Below are positions 47,805-59,420 of a stretch of DNA of 64,000 bases, piece after piece. The stretch covers positions 35,151,968 to 35,215,967 of the forward strand of contig ML681992.1 in assembly GCA_007922195.1 (NCBI GenBank), read 5' to 3'. The notes under the pieces are model-generated. The model had not been told where the DNA came from, searched no databases, and saw nothing but the letters and a program-made list of their open reading frames with translations. The DNA comes from Podocnemis expansa. Its lineage: Eukaryota > Chordata > Testudines > Podocnemididae. Each line of letters opens with the position of its first letter. Position 1 is the stretch's first letter. The translations under genes were made by a program, and so were the position numbers.

Positions 47805-49504
47805 GGTACCTATTAAGCTTTCAAATTGGATAATATTATGCCTCAATAATCAAAGTCCCTATTAGGCTAGATTAAGAAAGTTAAATTTATCCTTTGAACT
47901 AAATAGGGCTGGGTTAATAGAAGAAGAATCTTCAAAACTTTGAGAAATGTTAACAGGAAAATATTCTTTATATGGGTTAATGATGCAGAAATATAACTGT
48001 TTAAAAAAATAGTAATCTACAAGTCCATAAGTTTGGCAGTGTTTCCTTTAAAGCATAAAAAAAATATGCTGTTTAACATAAATTACCATGAAAGGCCAGT
48101 AAAGCAGAGAAAGATATATAAGATTTAAAAGCCTCAGTATTGAGAGAAGACTGAGGGACCCTTGTCAATAAATTAAAAACAACAGAAACTTCAGGCTTCT
48201 GGAAGGCTCAGTAGCACATATCCAGCCTGCCTATCAAAGTCCAAAGATGTGCCTGTAAGAGGAAGATTATGGGGCTTCTGTTGCTGATGACTTCATGGCA
48301 CCTATCTATATAATTTTCAAGCATGACTTCAAAATTTGTAAAAATTAGCCTTTTTTGAGAATGATTTTGAGTACAACAGTATCAGAAAACATATGTGCAA
48401 GAAATCCAGATCCTTTTTCAAAAATGGGATTGACTCCTTGAAGTCTGGCAAATGATGGAAGGGGTTTTATTTCACCTATTTCCTAAAAGAGAAAATATTG
48501 GGAAGGACAGGATTTCAGACACTTTAATCACATGTTTTCAGAGAAAAGTCCTGATTAGCCATCAGTATGAACTGGTTATGTTATGTCCTCCGGACCAGAA
48601 GGGCACTTCTGTGCACACAGCAAATTCAATACACACACTGGATAGGGGAATGGCACAACCAAATTAGTGTATGTTTGGTTTGGTGTCTGTGAGGTATGAG
48701 CTCATTATATATTGGGCATTAGTTGAGAATGGTACCTAAGCACAAAGAACAACAATGTTTTCACCTCTTTGGATGATTGTTACCACTTCGTCAGGGATAA
48801 AAATATCTCTCTTCCAGCACCGGAGTGTTTGAATTCCTAAGATTCATAATAAACTTCCCCAAATTCCAGTTTGTCCTCTGTAAGACAAATGGATAATCCT
48901 GTTAGACATGGGACTTATCTAAAAGCTTGCTTTTTCTTGTGTAAGAGTCCAAGAAGGAGGAACGTGATTGAATAGCGAATATTTTCTGTCAGGAACCATG
49001 TCTCAGATGTTGAGCATGTCTCCAGTCTGAGATGTGTTGAGCACGTCTCCAATCCTGAGAGTTCCATAATCAGAGTGCAGCAAGAGGTTTGTGCATTGCA
49101 GTTGGATGTTGGACTCCATTCAAAGGGTTTGCAACCTTATGGACAATTTATTACAAAATAAAACCTATCACATTCTGAATATAATTAAGGATACTTTCTT
49201 CCTGGCATGGAGAGCCCACACACAGTGGGATACTGCTTTCAGGATCTTTAGTCTGTCCTGAACTTCATAGAGGTTATGTAGTTGAGGATGGTCCTGCGTG
49301 TTCTGTGAGCTTTGAGACGTGACTCTCCAAAAGGTGGTTTTGAATCTACTGGATAGTTAGACCACTGATTTGCACGTGAGTCAGGAGGATGGGATTAGGG
49401 AGTTTCTTTTGTGTTGGCAAGCCTTGCAAATGTGGAACAGGACAGTATCATGCACAAGACTGTTTTGTAATTTATCTGGTAGGGAAGTGCAGCATCTTTT
49501 ATAG
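47805..49504. other. Intronic sequence, nothing assigned
   Basis: The part 48440-49340 has a slightly higher GC content and a repeated gtctcagatgttgagcatg / gtctgagatgtgttgagcac pair near 49000-49040. It may be a decayed retroelement, but no protein motif could be read. Confidence 0.4.
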
Positions 49505-49690
49505 CAGCACTCTGAAACTCACAGCCCAAGGACCGCATGTGGCCCCTAAAATTATTTCTTGCTGCCTGGAACGACGCTATTGCTATCAATGTTTGCAATA
49601 CTGTTGTATGAAAAGCTTCAGTGATGCGGCCCTTGGGCTAATGTACTAGTCCTCATTCAGCCATCATGGTGATTTGAGTTCGAGACCCTG
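49505..49690. mobile_element. hAT MITE, family A copy 4 (older)
   Basis: Left end cagcactctgaaactc is mutated relative to the family, right end gagttcgagaccctg. Flanks ttttatag and ctttagag match at 6 of 8. The body includes tgtggcccctaaaattattt, in the same orientation as copy 1. Confidence 0.82.
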
Positions 49691-49907
49691 CTTTAGAGTG
49701 ACTCGAAAGTTCTCCTTTCATTGAAGAGGCCTTCACGCAAGACTAGGAAGAGATTTGTAAGCAGTGGGAAGAACTTAGAAAGCAATAACGTCTGCCTGAA
49801 GGAAAGAATAAAGAGAGACCAGCTGTCAAGAAGTCTTTCTGTAGAGATTATCGAAACATTAGAAAAGCAATCTTCTCATTTACCTGTGTTTTATCTTGAC
49901 TTCTGAC

Positions 49908-50310
49908 TAACATTTTGATAAAAAAAACAACAAGGAGTTGTGTGGCACCTTAAGACTAACAGATTTATTTTTTTGCATGAGCTTTCGTGGGAGAAGATCC
50001 CACTTCCTCAGATGCTTTGAAGATGGGTGAACTTACAGAAAGGAATGAAACTAAATGCAAGGGAGTGTAAAACATAGGATCAGGTCATAAAGTAACAGCA
50101 AATCAGAACAGTTTACAGGCTCAAAGGCTTCCCATGATTTGAGCCTGTAAACTGNNNNNNNNNNNNNNNNNNNNNNNNNNNNNNNNNNNNNNNNNNNNNN
50201 NNNNNNNNNNNNNNNNNNNNNNNNNNNNNNNNNNNNNNNNNNNNNNNNNNNNNNTTTTTTTTACTGGACTAGACTAACACGGCTGTCCCTTTTGAAATTA
50301 ACATTTTGAT
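49908..50310. mobile_element. Penelope-like inverted dimer with assembly gap
   Basis: A 12-bp direct repeat TAACATTTTGAT (49908-49919 and 50299-50310) brackets the insertion. The left arm is an antisense tail (ggagttgtgtggcacc, gcatgagctttcgtgggaga, cctcagatgctttgaag, tttacaggctcaaa). At 50109-50154 it meets a sense copy of its own 5' end (tttgagcctgtaaactg) across a 12-bp spacer. The sense arm then enters the gap and emerges with ggactagactaacacggctg, the outer tail. So both outer ends are 3' tails. Confidence 0.8.
50155..50254. other. Assembly gap (100 N)
   Basis: One hundred Ns, a conventional size for a gap of unknown length. It lies inside the sense arm of the Penelope inverted dimer. 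Confidence 0.98.
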
Positions 50311-50329
50311 TCTGGTCTCCAAGCAGCAT

Positions 50330-50605
50330 ACCCAAAAGATAAAGCCCTAAGGACTAGATCCTACTTGCAGTTAAATCCTTCAGCCGAGGAGAGCAGCTAT
50401 TTGAAGAGAATTCTGATAAGAATCTTTCTGGAAGTGGAAAACTGGGTCACTTGTTTTCTTAGTCCAATTTGTCTCCTTTCTTGAAGATAGTCATGATTAT
50501 GCCGTCACTAAAATGGGATTCCTTTTGAATTCCAACTCTGGAGGATTCAGTCATGAAGCTGGTGAGCCAGTTCTTCTCCCAGATCTTTGGGGGACAGTGT
50601 GTGTG
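50330..50605 (-). mobile_element. LINE reverse transcriptase fragment (3' part, minus strand)
   Basis: Minus-strand translation gives DGIIMTIFKKGDKLD and, after frameshifts, a RKILIRILFK and LSSAEGF-like stretch, which resembles the IVTIFKKGDK...GKILARILLNRL...AED region of a non-LTR reverse transcriptase. The element order runs right to left. It adjoins the plus-strand fragment of the same family at 50640. Confidence 0.65.
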
Positions 50606-50639
50606 TGGGGGGGAGAATGCAATCTAAATACTAGCATCT

Positions 50640-51580
50640 GATTGACTGTCCTAGTACATTCTCATGATTGTGAGGATGCTAACGTCACCAAAGCAAAGAC
50701 TGGGTACTGATGATTGTTGGATGAACCATCATCTTATCCACTCCATCGTTTCCATCAAACTTCCACCAAAAGTACAAATGCAGAAGAAATCAGCCAGATG
50801 GAGGATTAATGTTGGGAGTGTTAAGGGCCAAACTAAATACAACCTTTATTAGTGTGGCATGAGAAAGAAAACGATGAGTATCAAAACTGAGATGGAGTGT
50901 TCTGACAGCCACTGGCAAGTATTCAGATTGGTGGGCCATACTCCATGTGACAGAATGCTGGGCTTTTCTGCCACAAAGTTCCAAGACTGCCTTGATGAAA
51001 GTGATGAGGAAATACAATCTTACTGTAAGTATAAGGCCTTCTGTGCTTGGCAGAGTGATATCAGTTCCAAGAAGAAACATTATACCCACCATTAACTTTA
51101 AGCAGAAAATCAGAGGAAAACCCATGAAATGAACAAGTGGTAGGATCACAAAGCGAGACCAAATAACTTGCTGATACCCATGATGTGCACAGATTCTTCA
51201 ATGTGACCAAAGCCCTCTATCGATCCAGCACTCAAGGGCTAAACTCCCTCAGTTAGATCCAGTGATGGAGTAAACCTCCTTAGGGATAGTTCAGTGCATC
51301 ATAGAAGGAATACTTCAGATGCCTGCTGAATCGGGACTTCAATATTGATGAAAACATCTTTGACTTAATTTTTTAACATCCTATCAAATGTGACCGGAGA
51401 ACCCCATCATTGAGAGTACACAAAGCCATCAGATGAAGAACAATAGGTCATCTGGACCTAATGGAATCCCTGTCAAAGATGGTATGTCTTACTGGACCCC
51501 TCCATTCCCATGGAAGCTGACATTTAGATTTGTCAGGAAGATTTCATTGGTTTTTGTTCAAAAGAAACCATAGGTTCAAA
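50640..51580 (+). mobile_element. LINE endonuclease-linker-RT start (5' part, plus strand)
   Basis: The plus strand reads CWMNHHLIHSIVSIKL and ARWRINVGSVK (end of the endonuclease domain and linker), FQDCLDESDEEIQ, HRFFNVTKALYRSSTQGLNSL, then KAIRQMKNNRSSGPNGIPVK with a frameshift (start of reverse transcriptase). This is the layout of an RTE/L2-type or related non-LTR element; the clade is uncertain. The RT start here and the RT middle at 50330-50605 are consecutive in the protein but lie in opposite orientation. Confidence 0.7.
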
Positions 51581-52129
51581 TTTATATTCTATTAATAGCA
51601 TAGTCAATTAGTATATACTATATGCCAATAGTACATGAAATTTCTGATGTTTTGAAAGACTTAAGACATTTAAAAAATACAAAGGAAATCAGAAAGAAAA
51701 TATTTATCTTTATTTCCTGTGGAAGGTTTATGTTACACTATCAAATGATTGTACTGATTTTACTCCAGATCCTTCAAAATAGGTTATTCCATCTTGTTTG
51801 CTTAAGAACACTGAACTTCTGTGTTTTTCTGTTCACCATCCTGCCTCTTAGAGTTTCTCTTCCTTGTATAAAGATGGGTCTGGGGATCTAAAAGGAAACA
51901 TTGGAGTTGAGGCAGAAATCATTCTACACCTACAGATTACAGTACTGTATATCACACATTTGGAGGAAGAGTACTAATAGTTGAGTGACTGTCAGTACAT
52001 GCAGAAGCACGTGGTTTGGCAGCTGAGTTATGGTGAGTGATGGACTGGAAGGCACTGATTTTTAGAGTCCTGCCCATCCTCAAGCATAGTGGGTTCTGGC
52101 TGCGCTAATCCCACTCTCTCTCTTGCAGC
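51581..52129. other. Intronic sequence, nothing recognised
   Basis: AT-rich stretch with one short frame lacking motifs. Confidence 0.4.
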
Positions 52130-54560
52130 TAGACAGGAGTTCAGAGAGGAGCTTGCTTCCTTGATATCTCCCGTGCCCCTGGCTGCAGCAGGGACACTGC
52201 ACTCATCGCTTAGCCCTGTGTGCTCCCTCCTGGGTCCCTAGGCAATGGCTCTCTTCTGCATACAAAGACTGCCAACCCAAAAGATAAGAGCCATTTTAAA
52301 AAATTTGTTCAGTAGGCAAGCAATTTCAGAGCCTCACTAGGTGTAGCCTTGTGGTCCACCCCTCTTCCCCCCACTGCCGTGCTCACCTGTTTACAGACAC
52401 CCCCTTGCAGCTCCAAGCTGCCAGGCTGGAATGGGTTCACTGTACCGTGCTAGATCAGGCCTGCCTTGCCTCACACACCCCCTCTCTGCCACTGTGGCTA
52501 TGGTTGCCCACCTTGCCCCTCACCCCTCCAGCTCCAGCTTGCCTTGCCTCCCCTCCCACTGACTCAGGCTTCCCTCTCTGGCCTGGCCAGATTGGACCCA
52601 CTTGCACCCCCAGACACTAATTCCACTCTATGCTGCCAGGCTGGATTGAGCCCACCTTTTCTCCCCTCCCCCTGGCTCCAGTTTCCTGCTGCTGGGCCAG
52701 ATCAGGCCCACCTCACACTGCTGCCCTCGACTGGGCCTGTCTCCTCTCACCCTGTACCCCCACTCTGACTCTCAGCTGTGAACCCCCTGCCACTTCTTTG
52801 GGTGTGGGGGTGCAGGGCTGCTCTCACTGGCCACTGCCAGCCCCCCACTCTCAGCCACTTTTTCCAACTCCTGCCAGGCTCTCCCCCCCATTTCTCCATC
52901 CCTTGGTCCCCCACAGCCCCCCACACCCAGGTTCACATTGCCCCAACCCCTCACCTCACCCAGCTGCTGCTTACCTGGTTCGGGAGCTCAGGAAGAGGAC
53001 CCAAGCCCCATAGGCTGCCTGGGCCGGAGAGGAGGGATTTAATTGTCCCTTCTCTTTCCTCTCCGTTATACGTGCTGCAGGGCAGGGAGATTTAAATGGC
53101 CAGACTGCAGGTGGCTCAGGCAGGCTGTCTGGGGCTGTGCTTGCTGGGTGAGATGCCGCAGACCTGGAAGGGTGCAACCAAAGAGCAGCATGCAGCTCCA
53201 GAGCTATTTGCTGGTGACCTCTGATATTGGGGGGACAGAATATCAGTGTCTCCTTCTTCTGGCTCCAACAGGGGCCCCAGCACCTGTGGACCCAGGTGAA
53301 GTGCTTTGCTGTGCTCCCTGCTGCAGCCAGGAGGAGAGAGATGGTGGGCAACTTTGAAAGACCCTGCAGGGAGGGCTTAAAGTAAGGCAGAATGCCCAAG
53401 AACACCGTTCTGTGGACCACAAATATTAGGCGCCAGCAATCTGAGGACCTTTAAAATACAATAAGGGGCGGAATAAGGGAGCATCTTCAAGCTGGCCATC
53501 CGTACAGGGTCACTTGAGCCTGTGGGGAAGAGCAGGGCACTAGCTCCCATCCGTGGGGCAGGCAGAGCTATTCACTTCCTCTGCCAATCACAAGCTGGCA
53601 TTTCATTTGAATATCTGCTGAGGGGTGGCACTAGGTAAACCAGTGGTGGTCCTGGAGATGCCCCAGCTTCTGAGCAGGGCTTGGCAGCCAAGCCCGTCAT
53701 AGGGTGAAGCAGAACTGGCCAGGAGTCACACAGCCTCCTTGGGGCCGTGCTCCCAGCTGGGGAATTTGTGTGTCATGCATAGGATGGGGATAAAGCCACG
53801 TCTGCCCCCCCCCCCCACTCACACATACACTAATGTATCTGACATTGCTGCACCCCCCTGTGGGATGTGCTCTGGCTGCTAGACAAGCTGCTGCTCGCCC
53901 CAGTGCTCCCTGCAGGCCTTAACACTGTGGCTACCTCCCCCATTAGGTAGTAAACACGATGTTGCCAAATAATCAGAAAGATACTGTGCATTGGCTAAGG
54001 GTGATGAAATAGAGGGGAGCCTGCTGGTCAGTTACACCTGAGCTAGGCAAGGTAAGGAAAGCAACAGATTTTAATGGCCCCAGTTCTGTTGGGGAGGGGA
54101 GCCTGTGATGCTGGGCGAGCTGGCGTCCCTTAGCCATGCTGGAGCAGTCTGATTGCTGACTTCGCTGCTTGCTGCTGGGCGGGTCCCATGCAGAGCCGAG
54201 CTTGCTGCCCAGTGAGTGGGGCTTCTCAGTGTGGGGGGCAGGTGGTGTGGCTGGGGGTGCAGCCCTGAGCTGGTTGCTGGGTCCAGGCAGGGCACAGCGC
54301 CTTCACTGTGCAGAGCCACCTTTTCGGGAGCTGGGCAGCCACTCTAGCCCTGGGCTTGGTGCTGCCTCGAGGAGCCGCCTAAGCTGGCTCCAGTGAGGGT
54401 GAAGTTAGGGCTTGGCCTCGCTGCCCCCTGGTCTGGTGAGCATGTGAGCTGAGGACTCTGTTGCCGGCCACCTGCCAGAAGGATGACCCAAGGTGGCGCC
54501 GTGCAGTATCCTGAAGGCCCTCACTGCCAGCACTGCTGCCAGCCTCCCTTGGACTTATTG
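52130..54560. other. GC-rich intronic block with degenerate repeats
   Basis: About 2.4 kb that is distinctly GC-richer than its surroundings, with C-rich and pyrimidine-rich strands. It contains irregular repeats of a ctgccaggctgga / gatcaggcccacc theme near 52420-52720 and a C run at about 53806-53817. Overlapping frames of 60-149 residues occur on both strands, but they are low-complexity Pro/Leu/Ser and show no domain. Possible origins are an expanded GC-rich MITE core, like those at 5064 and 46630, or an isolated GC-rich unique segment. CpG is not conspicuously enriched, so I do not call a CpG island. Confidence 0.5.
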
Positions 54561-56200
54561 TGTTATGCAGTGTTTGCTGGTTTGTGACAATAATTGCTAT
54601 AGACATAAATGCCATATAAAATTATAAACATTTTTGTGTAGCGATAACCAGTGCAAGTGGTTCTGAGAAGTGGTTGCAAATACTTACCTGGGCTGGGGCC
54701 CACACATGCATGAAGGGGGCCCGGAGATTAGGAGGGTTCTGAGGCCCATCAGATTGTACTTTAGACTCTGTCTGCAGCCCTGCTCTGGTCCCTGGGTTAC
54801 AAGTTGGGAAGTACAAATATAGACCTTTTAGAATATCTTTTGCTACAGTGTGAGATCTCTGTAGGTGAATCTTCAGAAAGCAAAGGCAAATGGTTGAAGC
54901 AGAGGGCATTTCTTTTTCTTCCAGTAGGATTTTAAATTTAGCAACCAAACCCGCCTGTTGTCAGTTTTAGTTAATAATATATTGCACAAAGTTGACAGTT
55001 AAGAATTACTTTCTCTTTTCCAGTTTCATTTGGGAGAGAAATGGAAAATATATCCACTGAAAGGAATCTGTCATTCTCAAGTAGAAAAGCAGGAGGAAAT
55101 TGCTGAAAGTCTAAAAATGATATCCTGCCTAGCATGTGAGAAAAAATATCCCTTAAACTCTTCTGAGTAGTCTCATTCATCTTATCAGGCTGAATTGCTG
55201 CTGTCGAGTGTCTGTCATTGTTCCTTAGACATGGCTATTGATATAAAACAAATTATCCTTGCAGGCCAGGTAATGTTAAAATATGTGTAATTTATAATAT
55301 ACAGTCATTATGTAGTATTCCTGCACATATTATGTGGAATACAGTGGATGCCCATATTTTAAGTTTGCCTACCATTTCTTATTATATGGGGTTGGTCGGT
55401 CGGTTTTTAGCAAGACCGAAGTCTGATTCATGAGTAGTTTTGGAGTACAGGCGGTGCCTTTTGTTGTCCCTGTGAGATCAGTCAAGATTCAACCCAATTC
55501 TAAGCTATCAAAAATTGCCTTTTGCAGTCTGTGTTAAACTTTGTTGAGAGCTTGATAAAGATTCTTCCCATCAAAATACACTTTGCTTTAAAGTAAGATG
55601 CGTTGGGCTAGGAACAGTGAGTTCTGGGCTTAGTATTTCTAGAAACTGGTGTTAATACTTTTGTGCCTTCCTAACCTCTGTTTATTGAGCAGACCCTTAT
55701 ATTCCACAGAGAGGTTACATATTCTGTGAATAGAGTCCAATTTCTAATATGTCAGGCCCCACTCTCATTCTTTTTAGTCCCACTACCTGTCAGAAAGACT
55801 CTCCCAAATCAATGTGTTGGTTAGACTATCTCCTCCATATATAGCCCACTATGCTAAGAAGGCTCTTGTTCTAGTGGTCCACTGAGAGTAACAACCTATT
55901 CCTGCTGCTAGCAATTGAAATTAGTCCTCCTTGTCCAATAGTAGAGGTCTGTGCTGCAGTACTCAAGGTTCAGTGTTCACATGTGGTGGATGTTGGGGGC
56001 AGAGCACATAGCTTTATAGCTGAACATAACAAAATGTGGTTTTTCCTTTTGTTGTTAAAAGACAGATTAGAAAACTGTATCTAAAACATTATGGTAAAAG
56101 GATCTTATAAAGGTTGCAAAGTTAAGTGCTCAGAATTGGGCTTTTCCATAGCTCTCATCACTATATCCAGACATCTCATAGACACTGATGTATTGATCTT
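54561..56200. other. Intronic sequence, nothing recognised
   Basis: AT-rich DNA. No repeat or coding signal recognised. Confidence 0.4.
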
Positions 56201-56221
56201 CATAGCTCTGTCGGAAACGGA

Positions 56222-56281
56222 AAAGTAGTAGGATTTCCATTATTCAGAGGAGAGAACTGAGGCATAGAGAGATTAAGGTTA
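56222..56281. repeat. MIR-like SINE fragment
   Basis: Contains ccattattcagaggagagaa followed by ctgaggcatagagagattaag, which resembles the CORE/3' part of MIR. Confidence 0.5.
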
Positions 56282-56384
56282 AAACTGTCCTAATTTTGGG
56301 AGACCGAATGCCCATCTTGAGACTTCCACAGACTGATTTTTTCAGAGGACTTAACATTTTCTTACTACTTTATTTTTATGAAGT

Positions 56385-56550
56385 GCTATATAGGCATAAA
56401 CTGAGTCCTTGCAACACGTCTGTGAAGTAGATGAGCAAATGGTGGTATTCCCATTTTACAAATGGGAAAATGGACAAAGGCAAAGTGATTTGCCCAAGCC
56501 CGCACAGTAAGTGGCAGAGCCATGTTTAGAACTCAGTACCTCCTCACACA
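56385..56550 (+). repeat. MIR-like SINE fragment
   Basis: Contains cccattttacaaatgggaaa, then gtgatttgcccaagcc, cacagtaagtggcagagcc and gaactcagtacctcc, the typical MIR/CORE-SINE text. Confidence 0.7.
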
Positions 56551-56749
56551 TGGCTCTATATTCATTCCTGTCAGCCACATGGCCTTACCATAAGAGGTAC
56601 TGAGCAGCCACAAATCCTATATATTTGAGCAGCAGTTGTGAGTGTGTAGTACTTCTAGAAACCAGGCCTCAGGGGCCTCAAGTTGTGCACTCAGAAAATG
56701 AGCAACACACAGTGGGTTGCCATAGATGAAAATTTTGACAACTGCCTCA

Positions 56750-57465
56750 CCTCCCATCTACTCACTTGTTCCAAAGCTTTCAACAAGGTCCCTCACCAAA
56801 GGCTCTTAAGCAAAGTAGGCAGTCATGGAACAAAAGGAAAGGTCCTCTTACATATCAGTAACTACTTATCTTGGGGTGGACAAAATTGGCTCGCAGCTGG
56901 GCGCCAGCAATTTTACTTTTGGTCACCAGAGGGTGCTCATCCATTACGTTTCTGCAGTGGAGCTAGAAGACAGGCTGCTAAAAGTGGTTGCCATGGCAAC
57001 CAAAACATATTACTTGTTGAGGCCCAACCTATTTATCCCTTCATGTAGCACAAGAATTAGGAGGTCACTTAATAAAATTAAGAGGCAGCAGGTTTAAAAC
57101 AGACAAAAGGAAGTGCTTCTTCATGCAGTGCACAGTCAGCCTGTGGAACTTGTTGCCAGGGGATGTTGTGAAGGCTGTAAGTGCAGCTAGATTCAGAAAA
57201 GAAATAGGTAAGTTCATGAAGGATAGGTCTGTCGATGACTATTAGCTAAGATGGTTAAGGATGCTACCCCATACTTGGATGTCCCTAAGCTTCTGATTAT
57301 CAGGTGCTGGGACTGGTTGGCAGGAGTGGATCACTTGATAAATCACTTGGTTCTGCTCATTCCCACTGAAGTATTTCACGTTGGCCACAGTGGAAGACAG
57401 GATATTAGGCTAGATGGACCATTAGTTTGATCTAGTATGATCTAGTATGTCTGTTCTTAAGCTCT
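56750..57465 (+). mobile_element. CR1-family LINE fragment with foreign insert
   Basis: The plus strand reads SKAFNKVPHQRLLSKVGSHGTKGKV (with an internal shift), a CR1-type reverse transcriptase block. At about 56890-57030 it is interrupted by a dispersed repeat sharing gcaattttacttttggtcac with 29605. From 57045 it continues as a CR1-like 3' end (taagaggcagcaggtttaaa, tgcttcttcatgcagtgcac, cctgtggaacttgttgccag) and ends with attaggctagatggacca and agtatgtctgttctta. It belongs to a CR1 subfamily different from that at 31020. Confidence 0.75.
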
Positions 57466-59309
57466 TAGATTCTCCGAGCAACTTGAAATATAGCTTTTTG
57501 AAAGAAATTCAAAACCCCCTCATTTGCGATGATGAGAACAGCAAATTTTAAAATCATGATGCTATCACACAAAGTCTGTTTTAGGTATGCCACACTGTAT
57601 GGAATAGCTCAAGACTGTGGCTGCCTACTTCAGGGCCAACTGTCAGAACCCAGGGTAACCACCGCAAACTGGCAGTGTTTTCTATAATTAAATTTCTGCT
57701 AGTAGCAACAAATATAACCCCCAGTTTTATCATAGTGTCACAGTGCCTCCCAATATATCTTGCTACTCAAACTAGATTTTGTGAATAAAAACTCACTTAC
57801 ACTACATTTAGATTGCTTCCAGTCCTAAGAGACCAGTCACTTCAGATTTATTAGTTTCCTAGATCTTGCACCAAAGACAACGTTGGTAGCCAATTCTAAA
57901 CTAAACTAATTGAAAGTTTGTTACCTGAGAAGGAGGAATGAGTGTCAATGAAAGATGAAAGCAGGTAAAATACAGGTGGGTCACAGTATATAATTCAAGA
58001 TGGTAGCAGATATAGTAATCTGGCAGTTTTCTATAAATCTCTCAGGGCTACTCATAATACCTCTGGGGATCTCAATCTTCTCATTCAGTTATGCTTCCCT
58101 GGTAGAATCCAGACAGTGCAGAGATGCAGGATCTTTCTCTGAATCCATATTTATTGATTCTCCTCACAAAACAAGCTGGTACGGTTACTACCCATATGGG
58201 TTCTTCCTTTGACGTCAGAGTGTGACGAATGATTTAGAGTCTTTGATTTCTGATCATCACGTACAATGACCACTTAGTTTGAAATTAGCACTTTTCTGTT
58301 GTTCTTTATTTGCATTCCACAAGGCTTCTTTCCTCTAACTAAATAACCCTTCAAACAAGAGAGTACACAATGCAAATATTTGCTGCTATATTGTAATGTG
58401 ATATAGATAAGTGCAAAGAATGCATGTAGCATCCCTTTAGTTTTCATGAAGTTTAAACACCAAATACACTCTTATACGTTCAGCAATCACTTTGATCTGT
58501 GGGTTAGACATGAGCTGGCTCCTGGTCTGTCAATATTCTAAAATAACCTTTTGATGACTCTTGTTATAGCTTTTTTCTGCTTTCCTTTCAGAAACGGAAT
58601 TGGAGTCAGGATGCTAGGGAGCCTAGTTTTATAGACAGACAGAGGAGTATAAAAAATATTACCAATAAATATGTAAAAACTATTTGAAAAACTTTTCTCC
58701 CAGATATGTGGCATATACAGAATATATGTGAAGTATGAAAGTTTTATTGCTGCTAGCTTCACATAACCTGCTTAATTCATTGATCACTTTGGTTCTGATG
58801 AGAAATTCTGCTATCCCACGTTCATGCTGATAAAACTTTTATACCATACCTCAATATATGTATACAGATCATAGAGAGGATTTGATATCCAGAATCTGTG
58901 GACACAGCCACAATAAAAGTGACATTTTAGACCAGGTAATGATGTGAAAATTGTTTGACACTTATATGTTTGTCTAAATTTTTGGTTTTTATTGATAAAT
59001 ATTCACTAAAATACCCCCGGAAGAATGTGACAGATTTCTTATAGTAAGATGTCAGACCATCTTGATTTCATATGATACTCATTAAATTGTTTAATTTCTA
59101 TAAGTAAAAATATGCTTCTCATTAATTTGTAACAATTCAGTAGGTTCTTTAGGTCTCTGAAAAAAATTGTAAATAATGATGTTAGTATGTTTGATTTTTG
59201 TTATGGATTTGCCTGGGAACTTTAGAAGTGTTTCTCTATATTGGTATTTTAGGGAAGAATGAAAGTGTGTGGAACAATTCTGTGGTACCATTCTTTTTCA
59301 GAAAGGCAA
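57466..59309. other. Intronic sequence, nothing recognised
   Basis: AT-rich DNA with short chance frames. Confidence 0.4.
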
Positions 59310-59420
59310 TATGGTAGAAAACTGAGGTTCTGTTCCAGACCCTACCATTGACTTGCTGTGTAAAACATGTTGCTTGACTTTTGTGCCTCATTTCCCCATC
59401 TGTAAAATTTAATAAAACGT
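59310..59420 (+). repeat. MIR-like SINE fragment
   Basis: Contains ttccagaccctaccattgac, cttgctgtgtaaaac, ttgcttgacttttgtgcctc and atttccccatctgtaaaat, in the order of a MIR. Confidence 0.7.

Noticed and set aside
50109..50154. Hairpin as a possible terminator or regulatory RNA
   Set aside because: The arms are inverted copies of a Penelope-like segment, so the transposon dimer explains it.
52351..53420. Overlapping ORFs of 89-149 residues in the GC-rich block
   Set aside because: Pro/Leu/Ser-rich translations in many frames, no domain, no splice or start context; explained by base composition.
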